Below are positions 8,271 through 17,597 of a DNA stretch of 64,000 nucleotides, piece after piece. Source of the stretch: [Clostridium] citroniae WAL-17108 (lineage in GTDB: Bacteria; Bacillota; Clostridia; Lachnospirales; Lachnospiraceae); assembly GCF_000233455.1 (NCBI RefSeq), contig NZ_JH376423.1:248001-312000 (forward strand). The letters run 5' to 3'. Made by a program: the position numbers and the translations under genes. A model generated the notes under the pieces. That model ran no database searches. It saw nothing but the letters and a program-made list of their open reading frames with translations, and was not told where the DNA came from. The number at the start of each line of letters is the position of its first letter. The first letter of the stretch is position 1.

Positions 8271-9524
8271 ATGTACGAAATGAAATGTGATGTTGCAATC
8301 ATAGGCGGAGGACCGGCAGGACTTTCCGCGGCCGTGGCGGCTAAGAAGGAAGGCGCTGGAAATGTACTGATCATTGAGCGCGATGAAAGCATCGGAGGAA
8401 TCCTTCAGCAGTGTATCCATCCCGGATTTGGCCTCTCCTATTTTGATCAGGAACTCACAGGACCGGAATATGCGGGCAGGTTTGCCAAAGAGGCACTGGA
8501 ACTGGGCGCGGAGGTGCTGTTAAGATCCATGGTGCTGGAGGTAAGCGCCCGGACAGGTGAGATCATCTGTATCAATATGGAATACGGCATGACCAGGGTA
8601 ACAGCCAAAAGCATCATACTGGCCATGGGCTGCAGGGAGAGGACCAGGGCCAATATACAGATACCAGGAACAAGGCCCGCGGGCATCTATACGGCCGGTT
8701 CCGCCCAGAGGCTTGTGAACCGGCAGAATACCATGGTCGGACGGAATGTGGTCATCCTGGGTTCCGGCGATATCGGCATGATCATGGCCAGGAGGATGAG
8801 CCTGGAAGGCGCAAAGGTACTGGCTGTGGTTGAGATCATGGATTATCTTGCAGGCCTTACCAGGAACAAGGTACAGTGCCTGGATGATTTTGACATACCT
8901 CTGAAGCTGAGCCATACCATCACACGGATCGTAGGAAATGAGCGGGTGGAAGGCGTTTATGTGGCCCGGGTGGATGAAAACAAAAAGCCCATGAAAGAAA
9001 CGGAAGAATACATTGAATGTGACACACTTCTGCTGTCCGTGGGACTGATCCCTGAAAATGAACTGACCAGAAAAGCAGATATCACCATATCAGGCATCAC
9101 CAGCGGCCCCGAGGTAAACCAGTATATGCAGACCTCGGTCCCCTCTGTGTTTGCCTGCGGAAATGTGGTCCATGTCAATGACCTGGTGGATAACGTTACC
9201 GTTGAAAGCATGCTGGCCGGCCGATACGCGGCGCTCTATGCGGCGGGAAAGCTGGAACAGAAGCAGGAGGTAAGGACCGTGACCGGAACCAATGTAAGAT
9301 ACATCTGTCCCCAGCGGCTCGTGCCATGTGACGATGGGAAGGCAAAGCTGTTCTTCCGTGTCCTGGCCCCGGATGTGGATGTGAGGATAGAAGCAAAATG
9401 TAATGGGAAGGTCATTGCATCCAAAAAAGAGCGCAGGGTAAATCCGGGTGAAATGTGCAATATACAGATCCCTATGTCTGAAGTGGATTCCGACATAGTG
9501 ATAGACGTCATAAAGGAGGCATAA
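8271..9524 (+). CDS. GlpB-like NAD(P)/FAD-dependent oxidoreductase
   Basis: 417 residues. A pyridine-nucleotide-disulfide-type flavoprotein with an FAD loop (AIIGGGPAGLSAAVAAKKEG), a second dinucleotide fold (VVILGSGDIGMIMARRM) and the FAD-closing block SVFACGNVVHVNDLVDNV. No redox-active CxxC pair is seen next to the FAD loop, so it is not a thioredoxin reductase. In clostridial glp operons this protein partners the DAO/BFD flavoprotein and DUF1667 protein as an electron-transfer subunit. The gap to the previous gene is 15 bp, and DUF1667 begins 2 bp after its stop, pointing to tight coupling. Confidence 0.82.
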   Translation: MYEMKCDVAIIGGGPAGLSAAVAAKKEGAGNVLIIERDESIGGILQQCIHPGFGLSYFDQELTGPEYAGRFAKEALELGAEVLLRSMVLEVSARTGEIICINMEYGMTRVTAKSIILAMGCRERTRANIQIPGTRPAGIYTAGSAQRLVNRQNTMVGRNVVILGSGDIGMIMARRMSLEGAKVLAVVEIMDYLAGLTRNKVQCLDDFDIPLKLSHTITRIVGNERVEGVYVARVDENKKPMKETEEYIECDTLLLSVGLIPENELTRKADITISGITSGPEVNQYMQTSVPSVFACGNVVHVNDLVDNVTVESMLAGRYAALYAAGKLEQKQEVRTVTGTNVRYICPQRLVPCDDGKAKLFFRVLAPDVDVRIEAKCNGKVIASKKERRVNPGEMCNIQIPMSEVDSDIVIDVIKEA

Positions 9525-9526
9525 CC

Positions 9527-9877
9527 GTGAAAAAAGAGATTATTTGTATCGTGTGTCCGATTGGGTGCCGCATCCTGGCAGAAGGAACAAAGGAAGAGAT
9601 CACTTCCATAGAAGGGTTTACCTGCGGCAGGGGAAAGGAATATGGAACCCAGGAGTTCCTGCACCCGGTGAGGATCCTTACCAGTACCGTGAAAGTGGAT
9701 GGGGAAGACCGTCTGGTACCTGTCAGGTCCGACAGGCCCATTCCAAAGGAACTGCTGATGGACTGCATGGCAGAGATACGGAAAACAGTGGTTAAGGCCC
9801 CGGTAAATACATATGATGTGATCATCCCGGATGTGTGTGGATGCGGCGCCAATATTGTGGCAACAGGATGCGTTTAA
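9527..9877 (+). CDS. DUF1667 protein, predicted Cys-rich electron-transfer partner
   Basis: 116 residues. CIVCPIGC near the N terminus, a later CGRG and a C-terminal CGCGANIVATGC give a set of cysteines fit to bind an Fe-S cluster or zinc. The family is found almost only behind GlpA/GlpB-like flavoprotein genes in anaerobes, where it is thought to be a small third subunit. The gene is translationally close to the preceding one, with a GTG/AAAGGAGG region just upstream. Function beyond this association is not established. Confidence 0.82.
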   Translation: MKKEIICIVCPIGCRILAEGTKEEITSIEGFTCGRGKEYGTQEFLHPVRILTSTVKVDGEDRLVPVRSDRPIPKELLMDCMAEIRKTVVKAPVNTYDVIIPDVCGCGANIVATGCV

Positions 9878-9894
9878 TGGCGGGAGGTGGAAAT

Positions 9895-10197
9895 GTGTCA
9901 GACTTAGTGAAAATCACGGTTTTGAAGAAGATGGTAATGGATGACATAGTGGAGACATACGCGGAAAAGCCCATTCCTGTCTGTAACAAATTTGAAGAGG
10001 GCGCTGTGTTCATTACGGATGGCAGGAAGGTGCCGGAGGGCTTCTGCACATGGGCCTGGGCCGATATCTTTAAGGATATTATTTTTGTCAGGAACCATAT
10101 GGAGTGCATTGGGACCAAGGGGAAGAAAACACAGGTAGCGTCCTGTACGGATGGTTTCAGGCCGGTGGTGTTTTTGATCGAACCTTATGAGGGGTGA
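9895..10197 (+). CDS. TIGR04076-type small conserved protein
   Basis: About 100 residues from a GTG at 9895 (VSDLVKITVLKK), which has GGGAGGTGG six bases upstream; a longer in-frame ATG at 9835 lies inside the previous gene. The sequence DGRKVPEGFCTWAWADIFKDI, then CTDGFRPVVF, matches the uncharacterised family TIGR04076, known for conserved Trp and Cys residues. It ends the operon and may be an accessory or maturation factor for the redox subunits. No function is known. Confidence 0.65.
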   Translation: MSDLVKITVLKKMVMDDIVETYAEKPIPVCNKFEEGAVFITDGRKVPEGFCTWAWADIFKDIIFVRNHMECIGTKGKKTQVASCTDGFRPVVFLIEPYEG

Positions 10198-10491
10198 TGG
10201 GAAGACGGAACAACAGTATACATGAAAGGTATATCCCACTTCTATTCCACAACAACATCAATCCCAAGGTTGCGGATGATATTCGGCTCCTTTAGAGGCG
10301 CTTTTGTGCGGCGTGACTTGCTGCCGGAATCTGTGCAGTTGTAATTGCCTGCATCATGACATGGGCGTGGAAGAATAAGAAGACGGCTACAACATCTGTA
10401 CAGACTGAATTGATTATCAGAAATACAAATAGCAGTTTATTTTTTCCTGACTTTATGTTAGCATATAAAAAGCCGGTTTAAAAAGCCGGAC
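10198..10491 (+). other. Intergenic stretch with a degraded coding fragment
   Basis: No intact gene. From 10317 to 10481 one forward frame stays open for 54 codons without a start, reading LAAGICAVVIACIMTWAWKN and then a charged tail. It looks like the end of a lost membrane protein with its last transmembrane helix. A stop sits just before it at 10314. A short direct repeat AAAAAGCCGG lies near 10468 and 10481. No clear promoter or terminator was recognised. Confidence 0.4.
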
Positions 10492-11568
10492 ATGCAAATG
10501 AAGTTAAACGATAACAGATGTCAGGATAAGATTATGAGACAGGAATATTATTACCAGCACATGACAAAAGGAGAGCAGTCGGCGTACCGCTCCATGCTGG
10601 ACGGCTTTGAGGCAATTGCCCCGGAATTTCCGGTACTGAACCTGGGCGGGCGTGAACTCTCCGACTTGTTTTTCAGGCTTCGTCTGGATCATCCCTCAAT
10701 CTTTTATGTGGAGGGATTTAATTACCGGTATGCTGACAATTCCCAATATGTCCAGCTCATTCCCCAATACATGTTTGAGAAGAAAAAGATCAAGGAGATG
10801 AAACTTGCCCTGGAATCCAGAATCAACCGCCTGGTCCAGCAGGCCGGGGATCTGTCCCCAGAAGAGAAGGAGAAATACATCCACGACTTTATCTGCACCA
10901 ATGTGACATATGATAAGCTGAAAAAGCAGTATTCCCATGAAATCATAGGCCCTCTTCAGCAGGGGGTAGGGGTCTGCGAAGGGATTGCAAAAACAGTGAA
11001 GATCCTTTGTGACAGGATGGGAATGGAATGTATCATTGCCATCAGCCAGGCTGATCCGGAACAGGGAATCCGTTACCGCCATGCCTGGAACCTGGTAAAG
11101 CTTAAGAATACGTGGTATCATCTGGATGCAACCTTTGACAATTCCCTGGGGCGTTATGGGCAGAAACGCTTTGACTACTATAACCTGGATGATAAGATGA
11201 TGTTTAGGGACCATCAGCCGCTGGTTTATGGAATGCCTGCCTGCCCGGATGGATCCCGCTTCTATTATAAGGAAAACCGTCTGTCGCTGACCAAGGTGGA
11301 GGATGTGTCAGGCCGCATGAAGGCGGTGCTGCGGAAAAAACAGCCCTATTTTGTGTTTCACTGGAGAGGAGGGGCCCTGAACCGGGAGGTGCTGGAGCGG
11401 ATTGTACGGACTGCATCTGAGGCTGCACGGGAAAAAGGGAAATACATCCGCCTGTCAGTTAATTACCGCCAGGCCGTGATGGAAATTGCAGTTCTGGAAA
11501 GCCAGCTTCAGGAAACCATATGCAGGGAAGAGGCCAATGAAGGGGAACTGGATGGCAGGGAGAAGTGA
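10492..11568 (+). CDS. Transglutaminase-like (cysteine protease fold) domain protein
   Basis: Up to 358 residues. The central region has the transglutaminase-core triad: Cys in GVGVCEGIAKTVKILCD, His in YRHAWNLV and Asp in WYHLDATFDN. In bacteria such domains are usually peptidases or amidases. There is no signal peptide, so it is probably cytosolic. The start is uncertain: 10492 or 10498 have no ribosome site, while the ATG at 10534 (MRQEYYYQHM) has a weak AGGATA before it. It overlaps or abuts mobAB, and the two may be co-transcribed, but no shared function is evident. Confidence 0.75.
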   Translation: MQMKLNDNRCQDKIMRQEYYYQHMTKGEQSAYRSMLDGFEAIAPEFPVLNLGGRELSDLFFRLRLDHPSIFYVEGFNYRYADNSQYVQLIPQYMFEKKKIKEMKLALESRINRLVQQAGDLSPEEKEKYIHDFICTNVTYDKLKKQYSHEIIGPLQQGVGVCEGIAKTVKILCDRMGMECIIAISQADPEQGIRYRHAWNLVKLKNTWYHLDATFDNSLGRYGQKRFDYYNLDDKMMFRDHQPLVYGMPACPDGSRFYYKENRLSLTKVEDVSGRMKAVLRKKQPYFVFHWRGGALNREVLERIVRTASEAAREKGKYIRLSVNYRQAVMEIAVLESQLQETICREEANEGELDGREK

Positions 11569-11572
11569 GGGA

Positions 11573-12658
11573 ATGGACATGAGCTGGGGAGGCGTGATCC
11601 TGTCAGGAGGGCAGGGGAGCAGGATGGGGTATGCGGATAAAAGCAGCCTGATCCATGGAGAAAAGACTTTTTTGGATATAATTGGAAATGAACTTCATTC
11701 CCTGGGTGTCCCGTGTTATCTGTCCCGGGCTGCTTATAAAAGCGGAGAACCGGTGCAAGGTTTTACTGTGGTGGAGGATACGGTCCGGGGAAAGGATGGG
11801 GAATGGATTGGGCCCATGGGAGGAATCTGGTCCTGCCTTGAGCAGACAGCAGAACCATTCCTGTTTTTTGTGTCCTGTGACATGCCGCTGTTTCGGGGCA
11901 GGATGGCGGAATGCCTGTTAAAATACTGGAAACCGGGAGTGGATGCTGTTTTGTGGCGCACCAGGGACGGCAGGCTGCAGCCCATGTGCGCTCTGTATTC
12001 CAGAACCTGCCTGCGGGAACTGAGGACCCGGATCCATTCGCAGAATTATCGAATGATGGATTTTTTGGAGCACGTAAACTGCGTGGAGGCAAAGACCGCA
12101 AAAGAACATATCCCGGACACATGGTTTTTGAATGTAAACACCCCGGAGATTTACAAAGAACTGGGGAAGAAGCGACTTCCTGTCCTGGCTGTCAGCGGAA
12201 GGAAGGATGCGGGGAAGACATGGCTGCTGGAAAAACTGGTGGGGGTACTGTCCGGGGCAGGGGTACGCACCGCGGTCATCAAACATGACGGACACGAGTT
12301 TGAAGCCGATGTACCGGATACGGACAGCTTCCGCATGAAAAAGGCCGGGGCTTATGGGACCGTGGTATATTCCGGCAGCCGGTTTTCGCTGGTCAAGGAT
12401 CAGCCGGGCATGGAAGCGGAGGATTTCTTTGCTTTTTTCCCGGAGGCGGATCTGATCCTGCTGGAAGGGCAGAAGTATTCTTCCTTTCCTAAGATCGAAG
12501 TATTGAGGGCGGCTGTGTCCTCTGAACCGGTGTGTGATCCGCGGACCGTGCTGGCTTACGTATCCGATGTGCCCCTTAAGCAGGGAAAGGTATTTCCTTT
12601 TGACTCCATTGATGAGATATCCGAAGTGATCATAAGATGGATGGACGGGAAGTGTTAA
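11573..12658 (+). CDS. mobAB: MobA-MobB fusion: molybdenum cofactor guanylyltransferase and GTP-binding protein
   Basis: 361 residues. Residues 1 to about 195 are MobA-like, with the nucleotide loop LSGGQGSRMGYADKS and VSCDMPL; this enzyme attaches GMP to molybdopterin to form MGD. From about 205 the sequence is MobB, with the P-loop VSGRKDAGKTWLLEKLV and VIKHDGHEFEADVPDTDS. Fusions of the two occur in some Firmicutes. The ATG at 11573 (or 11579) follows GGGAGAAGTGAGGG, 5 bp after the previous gene. No other cofactor or molybdoenzyme gene is in the window. The terminator at 12677 closes the unit. Confidence 0.85.
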   Translation: MDMSWGGVILSGGQGSRMGYADKSSLIHGEKTFLDIIGNELHSLGVPCYLSRAAYKSGEPVQGFTVVEDTVRGKDGEWIGPMGGIWSCLEQTAEPFLFFVSCDMPLFRGRMAECLLKYWKPGVDAVLWRTRDGRLQPMCALYSRTCLRELRTRIHSQNYRMMDFLEHVNCVEAKTAKEHIPDTWFLNVNTPEIYKELGKKRLPVLAVSGRKDAGKTWLLEKLVGVLSGAGVRTAVIKHDGHEFEADVPDTDSFRMKKAGAYGTVVYSGSRFSLVKDQPGMEAEDFFAFFPEADLILLEGQKYSSFPKIEVLRAAVSSEPVCDPRTVLAYVSDVPLKQGKVFPFDSIDEISEVIIRWMDGKC

Positions 12659-12676
12659 AACAATAGGGAAAACGGT

Positions 12677-12703
12677 AAAAGGAGGGGGGATTCCCTCCTT
12701 TTT
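12677..12703 (+). terminator. Rho-independent terminator after mobAB
   Basis: AAAAGGAGGG (12677-12686) pairs with CCCTCCTTTT (12693-12702) as a perfect 10-bp stem with a 6-nt loop; the T tract is part of the 3' arm. Confidence 0.88.
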
Positions 12704-12707
12704 CTGC

Positions 12708-12780
12708 TTGACGAATCCATGTTCCCTTGCTATAGTAATATTAACAAGTGTTGTTATAATGCTTGTAGAACAAATATAAC
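12708..12780 (+). promoter_or_regulatory. Promoter and inverted-repeat operator before the GntR-mcsAB-clpC operon
   Basis: TTGACG (12708-12713), a 17-bp spacer and TATAGT (12731-12736) form a good sigma-A promoter. Just downstream, nested inverted repeats cover the start site: ACAAG/CTTGT (12744-12748, 12762-12766), TTGTT/AACAA (12751-12755, 12769-12773) and GTTATA/TATAAC (12753-12758, 12775-12780). No CtsR heptad pair (GGTCAAA) and no CIRCE element was seen. The repeats are a likely target of the GntR protein encoded next. Confidence 0.65.
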
Positions 12781-12815
12781 TTTTATGTCAGTATAAGACG
12801 AAAGATGGTGGATTT

Positions 12816-13223
12816 ATGGTATTGAAGATTGATTTCAACAGTGATGAAGCAATCTATATACAGCTGCGCAACCAGATTATCATGGGCATTGCCACGGACA
12901 TGATCCGGGAGGGGGACTCCCTTCCCTCTGTGCGACAGATGGCTGATTATATCGGCATCAACATGCATACAGTTAATAAGGCATACACTGTACTTAAGCA
13001 GGAAGGCTTTGTGAAGCTGGACCGCCGCAGAGGCGCAGTGGTGAGTCTGGATATTGATAAGATACAGGCCATCGGAGAGATGCGCAGGAACCTGGATGTT
13101 GTGCTTGCCTGGGGAATCTGTAAGAATATGACCAGGCAGGAAGTTCACCAGCTGGTAGATGAGATTTTTGATAAGTACACCCGCGGGTGTATGGAAGGAG
13201 AAGATGAGGCGGAAGAAAACTAA
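12816..13223 (+). CDS. Small GntR-family (YtrA-type) regulator at the ctsR position
   Basis: 135 residues. An N-terminal winged helix (YIQLRNQIIMGI, then GDSLPSVRQMADYIGINMHTVNKAYTVLKQEG) is followed by a short C-terminal helix pair of the YtrA subfamily, without a large ligand domain. It is the first gene before mcsA-mcsB-clpC, where B. subtilis-type operons have ctsR; no CtsR sequence is present here. It may therefore be the repressor of this protein-quality-control operon, acting on the inverted repeats around 12744-12780. This is inference from position. Confidence 0.82.
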   Translation: MVLKIDFNSDEAIYIQLRNQIIMGIATDMIREGDSLPSVRQMADYIGINMHTVNKAYTVLKQEGFVKLDRRRGAVVSLDIDKIQAIGEMRRNLDVVLAWGICKNMTRQEVHQLVDEIFDKYTRGCMEGEDEAEEN

Positions 13224-13264
13224 GGCGGTGACAGCGCGCCTTTGATGACAAATGGAGGATTCGT

Positions 13265-13879
13265 ATGTTATGTGAAAGATGTAAGATCCGGGAAGCCAAT
13301 ATCAGATACACAGAGATCATAAACGGGATCAAGACAGAGCACAATCTCTGTTCCCACTGTGCGAGAGAGATGGATTTTGGACAATACGCCGCCATTCTGG
13401 ACGGTGAATTCCCGTTGGGAAAACTCCTGTCCGGCCTTCTGGGCCTTGAGGACGATGAGGAGGAGACCGATGTGCGCGGCAAGGTGGTGTGTCCCACCTG
13501 CGGCACCAGTTTTGATGATTTTGTGGAAAACAGCCGGTTTGGATGCCCGGACTGCTATGGGGTATTCGACCTGTTCATCAGCGATAAGATGAAGCAGCTT
13601 CAGGGAAGCGGAAACCATAAGGGCAAGCATCCCAAATTCAGAAGCACATTTGAGAAGGAACATCCCGCCCAGGCCAATGCCGGAGAGACAAAGGAGACCG
13701 CAGATAGCGCTGCCATTCAGGAAAATGGAATGGACAGCAGGTCAGCGGCTGTGAATAAGCAGATCCGTGAGCTGGAGACCCGGCTTAAGGAAGCGGTGAA
13801 GCAGGAAGAGTATGAGCTGGCAGCACAGTGCCGTGACCAGATCAAAGAACTAAAAAAGGAGGCGGATATCCATGAGTAA
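13265..13879 (+). CDS. mcsA: McsA, zinc-finger activator of the protein arginine kinase
   Basis: 204 residues. Two pairs of CxxC (CERC and CSHC in the first 35 residues, CPTC and CPDC near 80-100) form the zinc-binding treble-clef modules, and the C terminus has a UvrB/UvrC-type motif (LKEAVKQEEYELAAQCRDQI). McsA activates McsB and helps mark damaged proteins for ClpCP. Between them is a poorly conserved linker. GGAGG lies 6 bases before the ATG. The gene overlaps mcsB by 8 bases, indicating translational coupling. Confidence 0.92.
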   Translation: MLCERCKIREANIRYTEIINGIKTEHNLCSHCAREMDFGQYAAILDGEFPLGKLLSGLLGLEDDEEETDVRGKVVCPTCGTSFDDFVENSRFGCPDCYGVFDLFISDKMKQLQGSGNHKGKHPKFRSTFEKEHPAQANAGETKETADSAAIQENGMDSRSAAVNKQIRELETRLKEAVKQEEYELAAQCRDQIKELKKEADIHE

Positions 13880-14912
13880 ATGGTTTGACAGCGTGGACAA
13901 CAAAAACTCCAATATTGTTTACAGCCGCATCCGCCTGGCCCGGAACTGGGATGAGTATGCATTTCCCTCCAGAATGACGGCGCAGCAGTGCGGGGAAATG
14001 CTGGAACGCATGAAGGAAGGGCTTAAGAATCTTCCGGAACTGGATGGAAATCCGTACAAGTATCAGCAGCTGAATGAGGTCAGGGAACTGGAAAAACTGG
14101 CGCTCAGGGAGCGCAGAATCCTGAACCTGGCAGCAGTGAACAAGAAGGAGCCGGCGGGCCTTCTGTTGTCTGAGGATGAGGGCAGCAGCCTGGTGCTGGG
14201 AGGAGATGACCATATACGCATGCAGTTTTTGGCTTCCGGTCTTAAACTGGATGAATTATGGCAGAAGGCGGACGCCATGGACGATTATGTAAATGAGCGT
14301 TATTCCTATGCGTTTGATGAGAAATACGGTTATCTGACCTCCTTCCCCACCAATGTGGGAACCGGACTTCGGGCCTGTGTGGTCCTTCATCTGCCAACAC
14401 TGTCCCAGGTGAGAAAATTCCAGAGCATAGTAGGCGATATGAGCCGTTTTGGAACAGCGATCCGGGGACTTTACGGAGAGGGAAGCGATAATTACGGAAG
14501 CCTTTATGAAATCTCCAACCAGAGGACCTTAGGGTTGTCTGAAAAGGAGATCGTGGAACTGGTGACCAAGGCGGCATCCCAGCTGAACAACCAGGAGATG
14601 AGGGTGAGGAACGCCACCCTTAATACACAGAGACTGGAACGCGAGGACGAGGTATATAAGTCCTACGGCGTTCTCAAATATGCAAGGAAGATATCTGAAA
14701 AGGATGCGCGCATCTTCATTTCCCAGCTAATGGCAGGGGAGGAGGACGGACTGATGTCCTTTGATAAAAAATGTTCCCTTTACAACCTGGTTCTGGGTAT
14801 TAAGCCCGCAAACCTGAATCTTTGGGCAAAGCGTCCCCTGGATAAGGATGAGATGGACTCTGTAAGGGCAGCATATGTGAGACAGAATCTACCTGAGATA
14901 GAAGTTAAGTAA
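13872..14912 (+). CDS. mcsB: McsB, protein arginine kinase
   Basis: 346 residues, normal family length. It belongs to the ATP:guanido phosphotransferase fold: VYSRIRLARNWDEYAFPSRM near the start, the SCPTN-loop equivalent SFPTNVGTGLRACV, and the C-terminal DEVYKSYGVLKYAR block. It phosphorylates arginines in unfolded proteins, which directs them to the ClpC-ClpP protease. The start lies within the end of mcsA, with AAGGAGG nearby. ClpC follows 25 bp downstream. Confidence 0.93.
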   Translation: MSKWFDSVDNKNSNIVYSRIRLARNWDEYAFPSRMTAQQCGEMLERMKEGLKNLPELDGNPYKYQQLNEVRELEKLALRERRILNLAAVNKKEPAGLLLSEDEGSSLVLGGDDHIRMQFLASGLKLDELWQKADAMDDYVNERYSYAFDEKYGYLTSFPTNVGTGLRACVVLHLPTLSQVRKFQSIVGDMSRFGTAIRGLYGEGSDNYGSLYEISNQRTLGLSEKEIVELVTKAASQLNNQEMRVRNATLNTQRLEREDEVYKSYGVLKYARKISEKDARIFISQLMAGEEDGLMSFDKKCSLYNLVLGIKPANLNLWAKRPLDKDEMDSVRAAYVRQNLPEIEVK

Positions 14913-14937
14913 CACTTGTAAGGAGGACATAAAACTT

Positions 14938-17490
14938 ATGATGGAACGATATACACAGCAGGCCCAGGAAGCGCTGGGACTGGCAGTGGGCGTGGCGGAG
15001 AGCCTGAACCATGGATATGTGGGCACGGAGCATCTTCTCATCGGCCTGCTGCAGGAAGGAACCGGCGTTGCGGCCAAGGTGCTGGAGGACAATGGGGTGG
15101 AGGAGGATCGGGTGATCGAACTGGTAAGCCAGCTGATCGCGCCTAATCCCACCATTCAGACTACCAACCAGACCGCATATACCCCAAGGGCCCGCAGGGT
15201 CATAGAGAACAGCTACAGGGAGGCAGTGCGTTTTAAGGCGGCACAGATAGGAACGGAGCACATCCTTATAGCCATCCTCAGGGAAGGCGACTGTGTGGCA
15301 AGCAGGCTTCTCAACACCATTGGTGTCAGCATCCAGAAGCTTTATATCGATCTGCTGGCAGCTATGGGGGAGGATGCCCCTGCTGTAAAAGATGATATTT
15401 CAGGCGCAAAGGGAGGCAGAAAAAGCAATGCCACACCAACCCTGGACAGCTACAGCCGCAACCTGACACAGCTGGCGGCGGACGGAAGGCTGGATCCCGT
15501 GATCGGACGGGAGCAGGAGATACAGAGGGTGATCCAGATCCTGAGCCGCAGAACCAAGAATAATCCCTGCCTGATCGGAGAACCGGGCGTGGGCAAGACC
15601 GCTGTTGTGGAGGGGCTGGCCCAGATGATCGTTTCCGGCAATGTGCCGGAAACCATTGCGGACAAGAGGGTCATGACCCTGGACCTGTCCGGTATGGTTG
15701 CCGGTTCCAAGTACAGGGGAGAGTTTGAGGAGCGGATTAAGAAGGTGATCTCTGAAGTGATCGATTCAGGGGATGTGCTGCTGTTTATCGATGAGATCCA
15801 TACGATCATCGGAGCCGGCGGAGCGGAGGGCGCGCTGGACGCGTCCAATATCCTGAAACCATCCCTGGCAAGAGGAGAGCTGCAGCTTATCGGCGCCACC
15901 ACCATCAACGAATACCGCAAATATATTGAGAAGGACTCCGCGCTGGAGCGCCGTTTCCAGCCTGTGACCGTAGACGAGCCCACGGAAGATGAATCCGTGG
16001 CCATTTTAAGGGGGCTTCGCAGCCGCTATGAAGAACACCATAAGGTGGAGATTACGGACGAGGCCCTGGCAGCTGCCGTGAAGCTGAGCAGCCGTTATAT
16101 CAATGACAGGTTCCTGCCGGACAAAGCCATTGACCTGATCGATGAGGCGTCCTCCAGGGTAAGGCTTGCCAATTATACAAAACCTTCCAAGATCAAGGAA
16201 TACGAGGAAGAGATAGAGGCACTGGAAGAGAGCAAGGAAGAGGCCATTAAAAAGGAAGCCTATGAAAAGGCGGGAGAGATCAAGAGCAAGCAGGAAAAGC
16301 TGCGTGAAAAGATCAATCAGACCATGGAGAAATGGCAGAAGGAAAAGGAAACAAAGAAACTGCTTGTAAGCGATAATGAGATCGCTGATGTGGTTTCCGG
16401 ATGGACCAGGATACCGGTGCGCAAGCTGGCTGAGGAAGAGTCCGAGCGCCTGAAGAACCTGGAGGGAATCCTTCATCAGCGCGTGGTAGGGCAGGAGGAG
16501 GCGGTTACCGCCATTTCCAAGGCTATCCGAAGAGGCAGGGTAGGGCTTAAGGATCCGGGACGTCCCATTGGCTCCTTCTTATTCCTGGGCCCCACGGGCG
16601 TTGGAAAAACAGAACTCTCCAAAGCCCTGTCCGAGGCCATGTTTGGAACAGAGAATGCACTGATCCGGGTGGATATGTCTGAATACATGGAGAAACACAG
16701 TGTGTCCAAGATGATCGGATCCCCGCCAGGATATGTGGGCTATGATGAGGGCGGACAGCTCAGTGAAAAGGTACGCAGGAATCCCTACTCCGTGATCCTG
16801 TTTGATGAGATAGAGAAAGCCCATCCGGATGTGTTTAACATTTTGCTCCAGGTGCTGGATGACGGACATATCACGGATGCGCAGGGCCGCAAGATCGATT
16901 TTAAGAATACCATTATCATTATGACAAGCAATGCGGGCGCGGAGAATATCATTTCCCCGAAGCGCCTTGGATTTGGTGCGGCCAGTGACGCAAAGGCTGA
17001 TTATACCTTTATGAAGGAACGGGTCATGGACGAGGTGAAACGTCTGTTCAAGCCGGAATTCCTAAACAGGATCGATGAGATCATCGTATTCCACCAGCTG
17101 AGCAAGGATCATATCAAGGGAATTGCGGACATCATGCTGAGTACCATCGGAAAGCGCAGCAAGGACCAGCTGGGAATCGAACTTACAGTGACCGATGAAG
17201 CCAGGGAATACCTGATCGATAAGGGCTATGATGAGAAATACGGCGCAAGGCCGCTGAGACGTACGATCCAGAATCTGGTGGAGGATAAGATGGCCGAGGA
17301 AATGCTGGATGGCAGCATAAAGGCCGGTGATACGGTTCAGGTAGGGTTTGACGGAGAAAAGCTGACCTTTACATCAAAATCCAAAGCAGCTCCAAAGCGC
17401 AGGACTTCCGGTACCAAGACAGAGGCGGCTAAGGGAGACGCCGGCAAGACGCCGGGAAAAAAGAAATCAACCGCTGCTACAAAGGCTTAA
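14938..17490 (+). CDS. clpC: ClpC, AAA+ unfoldase of the ClpCP protease
   Basis: 850 residues. Two Clp-N repeats (residues about 1-145), the first AAA+ module with GEPGVGKTA and the DEIHTI Walker B, a middle coiled coil including a UVR-like [16 protein letters not shown], then the second AAA+ module with [16 protein letters not shown] and [12 protein letters not shown], and a C-terminal D2-small domain. It unfolds proteins, including those arginine-phosphorylated by McsB, and feeds them to ClpP. The Lys/Thr/Ala-rich tail after 825 is longer than in B. subtilis. AAGGAGG precedes the ATG. Confidence 0.95.
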   Translation: MMERYTQQAQEALGLAVGVAESLNHGYVGTEHLLIGLLQEGTGVAAKVLEDNGVEEDRVIELVSQLIAPNPTIQTTNQTAYTPRARRVIENSYREAVRFKAAQIGTEHILIAILREGDCVASRLLNTIGVSIQKLYIDLLAAMGEDAPAVKDDISGAKGGRKSNATPTLDSYSRNLTQLAADGRLDPVIGREQEIQRVIQILSRRTKNNPCLIGEPGVGKTAVVEGLAQMIVSGNVPETIADKRVMTLDLSGMVAGSKYRGEFEERIKKVISEVIDSGDVLLFIDEIHTIIGAGGAEGALDASNILKPSLARGELQLIGATTINEYRKYIEKDSALERRFQPVTVDEPTEDESVAILRGLRSRYEEHHKVEITDEALAAAVKLSSRYINDRFLPDKAIDLIDEASSRVRLANYTKPSKIKEYEEEIEALEESKEEAIKKEAYEKAGEIKSKQEKLREKINQTMEKWQKEKETKKLLVSDNEIADVVSGWTRIPVRKLAEEESERLKNLEGILHQRVVGQEEAVTAISKAIRRGRVGLKDPGRPIGSFLFLGPTGVGKTELSKALSEAMFGTENALIRVDMSEYMEKHSVSKMIGSPPGYVGYDEGGQLSEKVRRNPYSVILFDEIEKAHPDVFNILLQVLDDGHITDAQGRKIDFKNTIIIMTSNAGAENIISPKRLGFGAASDAKADYTFMKERVMDEVKRLFKPEFLNRIDEIIVFHQLSKDHIKGIADIMLSTIGKRSKDQLGIELTVTDEAREYLIDKGYDEKYGARPLRRTIQNLVEDKMAEEMLDGSIKAGDTVQVGFDGEKLTFTSKSKAAPKRRTSGTKTEAAKGDAGKTPGKKKSTAATKA

Positions 17491-17597
17491 TGAGAAGGAA
17501 ATCAATTTAAGAATATTTTCACTGGTTATTTGTTTGGTATTGATGTATAATTTTTATGAGGAAGTTACTTAAGCACATTTAGCAGGAGGATAAGAAG

